Origin: Niabella agricola
GTDB lineage: Bacteria; Bacteroidota; Bacteroidia; Chitinophagales; Chitinophagaceae
DNA: 64,000 nt
Assembly (NCBI RefSeq): GCF_021538615.1
Contig: NZ_JAJHIZ010000003.1
Span: 4,402,001-4,466,000, forward strand
Direction: 5' to 3'
Both the position numbers and the translations under genes were made by a program. How positions within the stretch are numbered: position 1 is the stretch's first letter; each line of letters opens with the position of its first letter. Of the stretch, positions 27,636-35,274 are shown piece after piece. Below the pieces are notes generated by a model. The model did not search any database, had not been told where the DNA came from, and saw only the letters and a program-made list of their open reading frames with translations.

Positions 27636-29168
27636 ATGAAATGGAGAAAACTGATTTATGTATTATTCTTATGCATCAGCGTTGAAGGGCTCGCTGCTGT
27701 AAAACTCCCGGCGGTGATTGCCGATCACATGGTACTACAGCAAAAAACCACGGCGGCCTTATGGGGCTGGGCCAACCCGGGAGAGCGCATCACCATCCAA
27801 TGCAGCTGGAACCGGCAGCCGGTAACGGTTACAGCCGGAGCCGACGGACGTTGGCTGACCCGTGTAAAAACCATTGCTGCAGGAGGTCCGTATACGATCC
27901 GCTTCAAGGGTACTAATACCATTGAAATTGGGGATGTATTGCTGGGCGAAGTATGGCTTTGCTCGGGTCAGTCCAATATGGAGTTCCCGTTGGCCAAACA
28001 AAAAGCCTGGCGTACGGGGGTAACAAACTATGAAGAGGAGGTGGCGAAAGCCGCGGATCCGCGCCTGCGGCTCTTTACCGTACAGCAGGAAGTGGCCGGA
28101 ACGCCGCAGCCCGACGTACAGGGGAACTGGGCGCCCACCACACCGGAAACTGCGGCTACCTTTTCTGCCGTAGCTTATTATTTCGGCAAAGAGATCCGGG
28201 AAGCAACAGGTGTGCCGGTAGGATTGATCCATTCTTCCTGGGGCGGAACACCCGCAGAATCCTGGACGCGGAAGGAAGTGCTGGATACCAGCAGGGAGTT
28301 CCGGCTCATACTCGATCGTTATGAAACGGCAGTAAAAACATATCCGGATGACCTGGTAACATACCAACAGGAACTGAACCAATGGCTGAAAGATTCAGCG
28401 GCCCATCGGCAGGGGCTTCGCAAGAAACCGGCGCGTCCTGTGGAACCGGAAAAGAATTCCAAGTCGCCCACAAAGCTTTACAATGCCATGATTCATCCCC
28501 TCATCCCGTTTACACTGAAGGGGGTGATCTGGTACCAGGGTGAATCCAATGCCGGCAGGGCCTACCAGTACCGCCAGCTCTTCCCGGCGATGATCCGTAG
28601 CTGGCGGGCCGAATGGAAGGCGGATTTTCCTTTCTATTTTGTGCAGATCGCGCCCCATTACCAGCAAAGCCCGGAGATCCGCGAAGCACAGCTGCTCGCC
28701 TATAAAACGGTGCCGGGTACAGGTATGGCGGTGATCACCGATGCCGGCGATTCACTCGACATCCATCCGCGAAATAAGGCAGTGGTGGGGCATCGGCTGG
28801 CGTTGTGGGCCCTCGCAAAAACGTACGGTAAACAGCGCCTGGTCTATTCCGGTCCGCAGTATCAATCGGCGCTGCAGGAGGGCCATAAAATGCGCATTCG
28901 CTTTTCCTTTGCAGATGGCGGATTGATCGCAAAAGACGGGCTGTTGACCGGCTTTACCATTGCCGGAGCCAACCGGCAGTTTGTGCCTGCTACCGCCCGC
29001 ATAGAAGGAAATTCAATTGTGGTAATGAGCAACGCCGTGCCGCAGCCGGTTGCTGTACGGTTTGGCTGGAGTGCCGTACCACATGCGGTATTGTTTAACA
29101 AAGCGGGTTTGCCGGCATCGCCGTTCCGCACCGACGACTGGCCGGGCGAAACCATCAACAATCATTAA
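27636..29168 (+). CDS. Sialate O-acetylesterase-type SGNH carbohydrate esterase
   Basis: 510-residue exported esterase that removes O-acetyl groups from sugars. Signal peptide ends near EGLAA (residue 21). A beta-sandwich (residues about 25-100; HMVLQQKTTAALWGWANPGE) precedes the catalytic domain. Catalytic motifs are clear: LCSGQSNMEFPL with S113, GVIWYQGESNAG, and DSLDIHPRNKAVVGHRLA, which supplies the Asp/His part. The family name comes from sialic-acid esterases, but in PULs these proteins deacetylate diverse glycans. Together with the two-domain esterase this implies a heavily acylated substrate. GH105 follows after 21 bp, so the pair is probably one transcript. Confidence 0.87.
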   Translation: MKWRKLIYVLFLCISVEGLAAVKLPAVIADHMVLQQKTTAALWGWANPGERITIQCSWNRQPVTVTAGADGRWLTRVKTIAAGGPYTIRFKGTNTIEIGDVLLGEVWLCSGQSNMEFPLAKQKAWRTGVTNYEEEVAKAADPRLRLFTVQQEVAGTPQPDVQGNWAPTTPETAATFSAVAYYFGKEIREATGVPVGLIHSSWGGTPAESWTRKEVLDTSREFRLILDRYETAVKTYPDDLVTYQQELNQWLKDSAAHRQGLRKKPARPVEPEKNSKSPTKLYNAMIHPLIPFTLKGVIWYQGESNAGRAYQYRQLFPAMIRSWRAEWKADFPFYFVQIAPHYQQSPEIREAQLLAYKTVPGTGMAVITDAGDSLDIHPRNKAVVGHRLALWALAKTYGKQRLVYSGPQYQSALQEGHKMRIRFSFADGGLIAKDGLLTGFTIAGANRQFVPATARIEGNSIVVMSNAVPQPVAVRFGWSAVPHAVLFNKAGLPASPFRTDDWPGETINNH

Positions 29169-29189
29169 AAAAATTAAAAAACATTTTCA

Positions 29190-30329
29190 ATGAAATCTGT
29201 TTCTTTTTTGGCTGCAACGGCTGTTGGGCTGCTTATGAGCGCCAGCCTCTATGCACAATCGAAAAACACGGCTGCGGATCTTAAAAACTGGCCGGCAGGC
29301 AGTGGACCCAAAGACATCGGCAATATCATCGCCAACCGGTTTGTTGCCACACCGCATACCAATTTTAACCGGCCGGGTCCGCCCAAGGTAATTACCTACC
29401 CCGAAACCTGTACCTGGTATGGCGCGCTGACCTTTGCTAAGGTTACGGGAAATAAAAAGCTTACCCGGCAACTGGCTGCCCGTTTTGAGCCGCTGTTGGG
29501 AAGCCGGGATACCCTGGTACCCATACCGGATCATGTAGACTACACTGTGTTCGGTTCTGTACCGTTTGAGTTGTATATGCAAACAAAGGACGCCCGTTAC
29601 CTGAAGCTGGGAAAACATTTTGCCGATAAGCAGTGGGGGCCGCCCGAAGGGAAAAGGGTAACGGCGGAATCGCACCGGTTTTATAACAAAGGGCTTACCT
29701 GGCAAACCCGCTTATGGATCGATGATATGTTTATGATTACGGCAGTACAGTCGCAGGCCTATCGCGCCACAGGGGACCGCAGGTATATCGATAAGGCGGC
29801 TAACGAGATGGTATTTTACCTGGATTCGCTGCAACAACCCAACGGATTATTTTACCATGCACCCGACGTACCGTATTTCTGGGGAAGGGGAGACGGATGG
29901 ATGGCGGTAGGGATGAGCGAGCTGCTGCGCTCGCTTCCAAAAGACAATCCCAACAGACCCCGGATCATGGAAGGGTATAAAAAAATGATGGCTACCCTGC
30001 TGAAATACCAGGCGGAAGATGGTATGTGGCGGCAACTGATTGATGATCCCAAATCCTGGAAGGAAACCTCCTGCACGGGCATGTTTACCTGTGCGTTTAT
30101 CACCGGTGTAAAAGAAGGATGGCTGGATCCGAAGGTATACGGACCTGCTGCCCGGAAAGCCTGGCTATCGCTCACTCAGTATATTAATGCCGATGGAGAT
30201 ATTACCGAGGTATGTGAAGGAACCAATAAGAAAAATGACCACCAGTATTACCTGGATCGAAAACGGATCACGGGCGACCTTCATGGCCAGGCACCGCTGC
30301 TTTGGTGCGCTACGGCGTTATTGCGCTGA
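29190..30329 (+). CDS. Unsaturated rhamnogalacturonyl/uronyl hydrolase, GH105
   Basis: 379 residues with signal peptide to about residue 22 (SASLYAQ). GH105 enzymes remove unsaturated uronic acid from lyase products, complementing the GH88 at the other end of the locus. Motifs: CTWYGAL, PDHVDYTVFGSVPFELY, GLTWQTRLWIDDMFMITAVQ with the catalytic Asp at 178 or 179, FYHAPDVPYFWGRGDGWMAVG, and DGMWRQLIDDPKSWKETSCTGMF. The (alpha/alpha)6-barrel length is normal. Having both GH88 and GH105 suggests two kinds of unsaturated ends, for instance glucuronate- and galacturonate-derived, or different neighbouring sugars. Last plus-strand gene of the PUL. Confidence 0.9.
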   Translation: MKSVSFLAATAVGLLMSASLYAQSKNTAADLKNWPAGSGPKDIGNIIANRFVATPHTNFNRPGPPKVITYPETCTWYGALTFAKVTGNKKLTRQLAARFEPLLGSRDTLVPIPDHVDYTVFGSVPFELYMQTKDARYLKLGKHFADKQWGPPEGKRVTAESHRFYNKGLTWQTRLWIDDMFMITAVQSQAYRATGDRRYIDKAANEMVFYLDSLQQPNGLFYHAPDVPYFWGRGDGWMAVGMSELLRSLPKDNPNRPRIMEGYKKMMATLLKYQAEDGMWRQLIDDPKSWKETSCTGMFTCAFITGVKEGWLDPKVYGPAARKAWLSLTQYINADGDITEVCEGTNKKNDHQYYLDRKRITGDLHGQAPLLWCATALLR

Positions 30330-30634
30330 TCCTGCCAGGGACGGCAAAAACGGCGGTTGTCATTATATGTGTTAGGTTGAGATTGTCATCAGGCGTTGGT
30401 GCACCGCAGCGCCTTTTCTCCGCAGGATCTCTCGCAGCGGACCCTGCGTCCCTCTCCGGAGGCACCGGAGGAAGGCAGGTAATAAACCGGTATCAAATTG
30501 TTTCTATCAATTTCCTGGCCGGGGCAATGCGGACACTACCGTTAGGGTTTGTATTTTCACAAACCATTTAAGAGAACCGCCAATTTATAAAATTGACACC
30601 GGTCTGTTATAGAGCCCTTTCTTGTTGTGATAAG

Positions 30635-30700
30635 CCTTTTTGTAATAAGAAATTTGTGATATTTTTTTTTATCACAAATATGTTTATTACAAAAAAAGGG
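30635..30700. terminator. Long A/T-rich stem-loop between convergent genes
   Basis: The 447-bp gap between the GH105 gene and the convergent beta-helix gene contains a near-palindrome of about 27-bp arms: CCTTTTTGTAATAAG with AAATTTGTGATA on the left (30635-30661), and its complement, with a 3-base bulge, at 30670-30700. The loop is a T-run. The position suits a bidirectional terminator, but the length and composition would also fit a small insertion remnant. The rest of the gap shows nothing recognisable. Confidence 0.5.
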
Positions 30701-30776
30701 CAGGAACCATTGCTTTGAGTAGAACCTTTGTAATGCCGGAGCAGAGAAAACTGCCAGGTCTTTAAGACCAGCGTCG

Positions 30777-32282
30777 TTAGTGATGAAGCGCCCTGGCTTT
30801 GAGCTGTGCCATATAAAGCGAAGCTGGCTCGAGGCCTGCTTTGTTCTGTCCCTCCCATTCGCCATCCGGCCGCTGGGCCAGTCTTCCCGCTGATTTCTGT
30901 CCCTTTAGCCCGATGCAATAATTTTTACCGGATACCCAGGGGCTTTGTACGGTAGCACTTTTCGCGGTGCAGTTCCAAACGATCTGGTTTACACCGGCCC
31001 AGCCGTGGCCGCTGCCCCAGTTGCCGCGGTCCTGTATATTGATTTCGCCATCGGTGGTAATATTGTCGTATAAGGTGCCCATGGCCCACCGGTGGTGCGG
31101 TCCGATGTCTGCATGCGTGCGCGACGCGGTACAATTGTAAAATACATTGGGGCCGCATACCCGGGCGCCGGTTACATAATCATGGCGGCCGTCGCTGGCC
31201 GCACAGTTCATAAAAAGGTTCATCTGCCCGGTATTGTTAAACGAATAACGACGCCCTCCGGTAATGATGGATTTATGATCGGAGATGGAGCAGTTGAGTA
31301 CCGAGATGTTCCTCGACAAAGCGCCCAGGTTTACGCAGGAATAAGCAAAATACCGGGCGTTTACATGTCGCACCCAGCCGTTTTCAACCCGGTTCAATGC
31401 AACGGCATCCCAGGAATGATCTTCTGCAGTGTCGGAAGTATAGGCCGATGCACAGGAAAGGTTTTCTACGCCCACGTTAGCGATCCTGCCGGGAAAATGG
31501 TATGCATAAACCTCCGCTGTATTGTACCGGGCTTCCATAGCCATTACCACGGGATTGTCGGTGAAGAGCGTGTTCCCTTCAATACGGATAATGGTTCGCT
31601 GAAATTTAAAATCATATTCTTTGGCCCGCCATTGTTTGGTACCCGGCCGTTCAACGATCTGGTTCATCTTCAGATCTTCGATCCATTGATCCCTGGCAAC
31701 CCAGTGGATGATCACCGCATCGCCGGGTTTAAAGGCCGCGGCAGATTTTACGGGGATGGCTGTGGCGCCTACAGGTACATCCGCGGTAACAGGCGTGCGG
31801 GTTCCGTTTATTTCTTTGGGGTCACCGGTTCCCGTTACATCGATCAGCGCCCGTCTTTCCGTGCCTTCGGCCACCAGGAGCGTTTCATTGCCTTCGCCCC
31901 GCAGTACAATCCCGCTGGCGCTAATCTTTATATTTTTTTGGATGGAGTACCTGCCTTTCTTCAGCAGGATAGCGCCCCGGAAGCCGGTTTTATCCGGCGC
32001 TTTTTTTGCCAGAACGTCGATCGCATGCTGAATTGCGCTTTCTGCATCCGGTCCGGGGTTGATGGTTTTTATCACCGGCACATCAGGAATGGGAACATTC
32101 CCGGTGCGATAGCCTACTTTGCTGAAATCGGGAATCGTATTCCCTTTTTCATCGGCCTTATATGTCAGCGTTCCGTTGCTGTTCAGTACCACAAAGGAAG
32201 ACTGCCAGCGCTGAGTGGCTGTAAAGGAAACAGCGATGAAACAAACGGCCAGTAGACCAAAGGAAGCGATGCGCACTTGCAT
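30777..32282 (-). CDS. Secreted beta-helix protein, probable lyase/glycosidase (paralogue B)
   Basis: 501 residues starting at the ATG whose complement is at 32280-32282 (MQVRIASFGLLAVCFIAVSF, a good signal peptide). The open frame continues upstream through an arginine-rich stretch with no leader, so that longer start is rejected. Entry motifs DFSKVGYRTG, AIQHAIDVLA, GAILLKKGRYSI and SGIVLRGEG mark a pectate-lyase-superfamily beta-helix. PHHRWA (395-400) and GSGHGWA (423-429) match paralogue A at 9493-11064 in order and spacing. It is the only minus-strand gene of the PUL and has a perfect inverted repeat 5 bp upstream. Function on the PUL glycan is inferred; no characterised family recognised. 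Confidence 0.6.
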   Translation of the reverse strand: MQVRIASFGLLAVCFIAVSFTATQRWQSSFVVLNSNGTLTYKADEKGNTIPDFSKVGYRTGNVPIPDVPVIKTINPGPDAESAIQHAIDVLAKKAPDKTGFRGAILLKKGRYSIQKNIKISASGIVLRGEGNETLLVAEGTERRALIDVTGTGDPKEINGTRTPVTADVPVGATAIPVKSAAAFKPGDAVIIHWVARDQWIEDLKMNQIVERPGTKQWRAKEYDFKFQRTIIRIEGNTLFTDNPVVMAMEARYNTAEVYAYHFPGRIANVGVENLSCASAYTSDTAEDHSWDAVALNRVENGWVRHVNARYFAYSCVNLGALSRNISVLNCSISDHKSIITGGRRYSFNNTGQMNLFMNCAASDGRHDYVTGARVCGPNVFYNCTASRTHADIGPHHRWAMGTLYDNITTDGEINIQDRGNWGSGHGWAGVNQIVWNCTAKSATVQSPWVSGKNYCIGLKGQKSAGRLAQRPDGEWEGQNKAGLEPASLYMAQLKARALHH

Positions 32283-32286
32283 ATGA

Positions 32287-32314
32287 ATGAATTTTATTGA
32301 AACATAAAATTCAT
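32287..32314. promoter_or_regulatory. Perfect 11-bp inverted repeat next to the start codon
   Basis: ATGAATTTTAT, a 6-base spacer, then ATAAAATTCAT. It lies 5-32 bp upstream of the start codon of beta-helix paralogue B. It could be an operator for a dimeric repressor or an mRNA hairpin covering the ribosome-binding region. No other copy was noticed in the window. Confidence 0.5.
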
Positions 32315-32388
32315 TAAAAAATAAAGATGATAATGACAGAGGGTAAAATAACTGAGTACTTGGGTAAAAGTTGCATCTCCGGCGCCTT

Positions 32389-32467
32389 CGGGAATGTAAA
32401 ATAAAGAATGTAAAATATGAAATGCAGAAGTAAGATGCCGTTACTGCTTCCTGATCCATCCTTCAGG
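32389..32467 (+). repeat. Dispersed intergenic repeat, copy 1
   Basis: Unit of about 78 bp (GGGAATGT at the left, ACTGCTTCCTGATC at the right). A second diverged copy in the same orientation is at 57341-57420. Non-coding, between the beta-helix and UPF0173 genes. Confidence 0.6.
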
Positions 32468-32553
32468 CTTTATGTAGTGGAAACCGGGAGCTGTGCATCT
32501 TGTATCGAGTGCAGCACGGATCTAGCCTGAAACATTAAACCTGAAACTCTTCG

Positions 32554-33231
32554 CTACACGTCGTAAGAACAACCGATCTGCGGGATCAGCAAAGTTTTGC
32601 CAGCTGCTTTAAAAAGATCGACGGCTGCTGCATGGTCAATCTTAATATAGCCGAAGGTATCAAAATGCACCCCGATGATATTATTGCATTGGATAAAATC
32701 ACTGGCTTTTACAGCATCGCGTGCATTCATGGTAAAATTGCCGCCGATGGGCAAGATAGCAGCGTCGATTTTTGCGTAGTGGGGTACCAGTTGCATGTCC
32801 AGCATCAGGCTGGTATCGCCGCTATAATAAAAGTTATAATGGGGCGATGCCAGGATAAAACCGCCGGCAGCACCGGCATAGCTGCCATCGGGAAAACTGC
32901 TGGAATGCAGTGCCTGCATGTAGGTCAGCGTGCCAAAATCAAAATCATAACTTCCGAAATTCATCGGGTGCACATGGGTGATGCCCTGTTGCTGCAGCCA
33001 GCTAACGATCTCAAAATTACTGATCACCAATGCGCCGGTTCGTTGGGCGATGGGGATCAGGTCTGCCGTATGATCGCCATGGCCATGGCTTACCAGGATA
33101 TAATCGGCGTCGAGGGTCCGGATGTCAATATCTTTTGCCAGCTCATTGCCTGTGATAAAAGGATCGAACAGGAATTTTTTTCCGTTGATCTCAATCAGGA
33201 AACAGGACTGGCCATAAAATGTAAATTTCAT
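32554..33231 (-). CDS. UPF0173 metal-dependent hydrolase (beta-lactamase fold)
   Basis: 225-residue cytoplasmic protein of the metallo-beta-lactamase superfamily, UlaG-like/UPF0173 group; physiological substrate unknown. Metal motif HGHGDHTAD is intact, with further ligands in NYYSGDTSL-like FYYSGDTSL and the C-terminal GVHFDTFG. Start: the promoter at 33247-33278 places transcription downstream of the first in-frame ATG (33249), so translation should begin at MKFTFYGQ (33231). Genes of this group are often single and constitutive. It stands alone between the PUL and a small lipoprotein gene. Confidence 0.85.
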   Translation of the reverse strand: MKFTFYGQSCFLIEINGKKFLFDPFITGNELAKDIDIRTLDADYILVSHGHGDHTADLIPIAQRTGALVISNFEIVSWLQQQGITHVHPMNFGSYDFDFGTLTYMQALHSSSFPDGSYAGAAGGFILASPHYNFYYSGDTSLMLDMQLVPHYAKIDAAILPIGGNFTMNARDAVKASDFIQCNNIIGVHFDTFGYIKIDHAAAVDLFKAAGKTLLIPQIGCSYDV

Positions 33232-33246
33232 TGTAGCGCTTTTGCG

Positions 33247-33278
33247 CAAAGCTAATCATTCTCCACCGGTGATGCAAA
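33247..33278 (-). promoter_or_regulatory. Bacteroidota-type promoter of the UPF0173 gene
   Basis: Read on the minus strand, TTTG (33278-33275), a 20-bp spacer and TAGCTTTG (33254-33247) match the -33 TTTG and -7 TAnnTTTG consensus of the phylum. The expected transcription start near 33240 excludes the ATG at 33249 and supports 33231 as the start codon. Confidence 0.65.
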
Positions 33279-33448
33279 TGGGGTGGAACTCAACGGAATG
33301 TAGTTGAAGGGAATCAGCCGGTCCACGCTTTTGGGCGGTTCTTTTTGATATAGAAAATGTTAAAACAAAATCGTATATCGATAGTTTGGCATTGTGCTTG
33401 TCTTGGTTAACGTATCATATTTTTTAACCAAATAAAATCCAAATTTCT

Positions 33449-33823
33449 ATGAAGCAACTTTTAAAGTTCTTAAGCCTGGCACTGATTGCGGGAACGGTGG
33501 TATTGTCCTCTTGCAGTAAAAATGATAATCCTGCCGATAATGATTTGTTTGCAGGTACCTACAAAGGAAGCGTATCTTACCATGGCGACAAGGATGTGTC
33601 AAACTCCAACGGTTCTGTCTTTGTAACTAAGGTGGGTGACCGTTATGATTTTAAATTTTCAGATAATATTCCGACAATATCAAATGTGCAGATCTCAAAG
33701 GGAGATCAGGGGTATATTGGTACAGTGAACGGATATACAGGCTTTATCCGTTTTAATGCGAACAATCTTAATATCGCAGTGGGTAAGGACGGCAATACCT
33801 GGACTGCAGATTGTAACCGATAA
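33449..33823 (+). CDS. Small lipoprotein of unknown function
   Basis: 124 residues. Signal peptide MKQLLKFLSLALIAGTVVL with lipobox LSSC (Cys22), then a short Asn/Asp-rich linker and a single predicted beta-barrel or sandwich domain (DLFAGTYKGSVSYHG, FVTKVGDRYDFKFSDNIP, GYIGTVNGYTGFIRF). Such small lipocalin-like lipoproteins are frequent in Bacteroidota; I do not recognise a named family. It has its own strong terminator 20 bp after the stop and no co-directional neighbour, so it is probably monocistronic. Confidence 0.75.
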   Translation: MKQLLKFLSLALIAGTVVLSSCSKNDNPADNDLFAGTYKGSVSYHGDKDVSNSNGSVFVTKVGDRYDFKFSDNIPTISNVQISKGDQGYIGTVNGYTGFIRFNANNLNIAVGKDGNTWTADCNR

Positions 33824-33844
33824 GATGATTTTATCATCAATTTT

Positions 33845-33871
33845 AAAGCGGGCAATCTGCCCGCTTTTTTT
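33845..33871 (+). terminator. Rho-independent terminator of the small lipoprotein gene
   Basis: AAAGCGGGC-AATCT-GCCCGCTTT followed by further T residues: a perfect 9-bp stem with T-tail. It abuts the convergent GNAT-like gene and may serve both directions weakly. Confidence 0.85.
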
Positions 33872-33873
33872 AT

Positions 33874-35067
33874 TTATAATACCGGGTGCATCTTGAATTC
33901 CTTTTCCCGGTCGAAGTTATAACGGTAGGTGGTCAGCCGCCGGCTTTTGTAAGTACCAAGGGCTTCAGCCACGTTGATCATTTTGGGATTGAACTCACCG
34001 ATCCATTGCATTTCATATTGATCATAGATTGGTTTCCCAATGATATATTCTCCGTTTTTAATAGTCAGCTGCTGGATCTGTTTACAGCCTTCAATGATCA
34101 TATAGGCATCGGCACCCTTTCCCTGGAATTCGGGTATAATGCCAAATACCAAACCTACAAACTTATTGCAGGGCTTTGTTTTTTTATACCAAAGGAATTT
34201 CAGTTTGTCCAGCAATCCGAATTTGCCGTTCAGCAATTTAAACCACTGGTTCAAATCGGGCAGGTTCAGCCAGATACCGATCGGTTCTTTTTTATAATAG
34301 ATCAGCCAGCAAATGCGCTCATCCAGTACGGCTTTCATGCTCTGGAACATTTTGAGGGCTACTTTTTCTTCCAGTTGTTTAAGACCTCCATGCCCGGCCC
34401 AGGCTTTGTTGTAAACTATGGTAAAATCCCGGGCATATTTAGCCAGGTTGTTCTTTTTAATATTATCCGAAGCGTAATCCGGATCGGCGGCAAGTGCTGC
34501 ATGCCGTTCATAAAACTTTTCCTGTACACGGTTTTTTACGCGGAGGGAAAAACAGGCCTGGTAGAAAAAAGGTTTGAAGCCATAGGTTTCAAACAGCTCT
34601 TTATAATAGGGCTGGTTATAGTTCATGCAGTATAACGGCGGTTCAAAACCTTCAGACAGCAACCCCCACCATTTGTCGCGTTCACCAAAATTGATCGGAC
34701 CATCCATGGCCGTCATCCCGCGCGCTTCCAGCCATTGCTTTGCCGCATCCAGCAGCAGGTTGGCAGCTTTCTGGTTATGGATGCAGTCGAAAAAGCCCAC
34801 ACCGCCTACAGGTCCGTCATCGCCCTTGGTCCTGTATTTTTTATTTACAAAAGCGGCAACACGCCCGATCAGGTTGCCCTGATCGTCTTTCAGCACCCAA
34901 CGGATGGCTTCGCCAAAACGGAAGGCCTTGTTCCGGGCAGGATCAAATACTTCTTCAATATCCTTATCCAGCGGCCGTATATAATTAGGGTCATTTTTAT
35001 TAATGTGTACGTTAACCGCCAGGAAGGCTTTTGCCTGCGCGGCCGTAGTTACTTCTTCCAGTGTCAT
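33874..35067 (-). CDS. GNAT-like acyltransferase-fold protein, function unknown
   Basis: 397 residues, no signal peptide or membrane helix. The C-terminal half carries FVGLVFGIIPEFQGKGADAYMI, resembling the acetyl-CoA-binding loop of GNAT enzymes (Q-x-x-G-x-G/A). The N-terminal half (WVLKDDQGNLIGRVAAFVNK, GPVGGVGFFDCIHNQKAANLLLDAA, DGPINFGERDKWWGLL) looks like a second GNAT-type fold. Proteins with this signature set are conserved in Bacteroidota with no assigned substrate. A TAATTTTG element (minus strand, 35079-35072) directly upstream of the start suggests a promoter with a very short leader. Confidence 0.65.
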   Translation of the reverse strand: MTLEEVTTAAQAKAFLAVNVHINKNDPNYIRPLDKDIEEVFDPARNKAFRFGEAIRWVLKDDQGNLIGRVAAFVNKKYRTKGDDGPVGGVGFFDCIHNQKAANLLLDAAKQWLEARGMTAMDGPINFGERDKWWGLLSEGFEPPLYCMNYNQPYYKELFETYGFKPFFYQACFSLRVKNRVQEKFYERHAALAADPDYASDNIKKNNLAKYARDFTIVYNKAWAGHGGLKQLEEKVALKMFQSMKAVLDERICWLIYYKKEPIGIWLNLPDLNQWFKLLNGKFGLLDKLKFLWYKKTKPCNKFVGLVFGIIPEFQGKGADAYMIIEGCKQIQQLTIKNGEYIIGKPIYDQYEMQWIGEFNPKMINVAEALGTYKSRRLTTYRYNFDREKEFKMHPVL

Positions 35068-35225
35068 CCGGCAAAATTAGGGAATAGGTGAATAGTGAAT
35101 AGGCAATGATTAATGGCAATAGCCGGGGGCTCCCGGGTTTGAAACGGTTTTCAGCTATCAGTGATCCGTAATCAGCTGATGAGAACCAGGAAGGAAGGGC
35201 GCTTATCAGGTATGAAACCGGGAGT

Positions 35226-35265
35226 CAACCCGCCACGACGGGCACGCCTGAAACCTTGAACGTTA
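35226..35265 (+). repeat. Dispersed repeat CCCGCCACGACGGGCACGCC
   Basis: A unit reading CACG(A/G)CGGGCACGCCTGAAACCTT occurs here and at 57577-57610 in the same orientation. The copies lie in different intergenic gaps. Confidence 0.55.
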
Positions 35266-35274
35266 AACCTGGAG

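Noticed and set aside
31092..32255. 387-codon plus-strand ORF
   Set aside because: Antisense shadow of beta-helix paralogue B; no start context, leader or family motif, and aromatic/Gly-rich composition typical of a complement frame.
32283..32459. Longer N-terminus for beta-helix paralogue B
   Set aside because: The added 59 residues include a run of arginines and no usable leader, and would bury the real signal peptide inside the protein.
34735..35091. 118-codon plus-strand ORF overlapping the GNAT-like gene
   Set aside because: Complement-frame artefact of a well-supported minus-strand gene.
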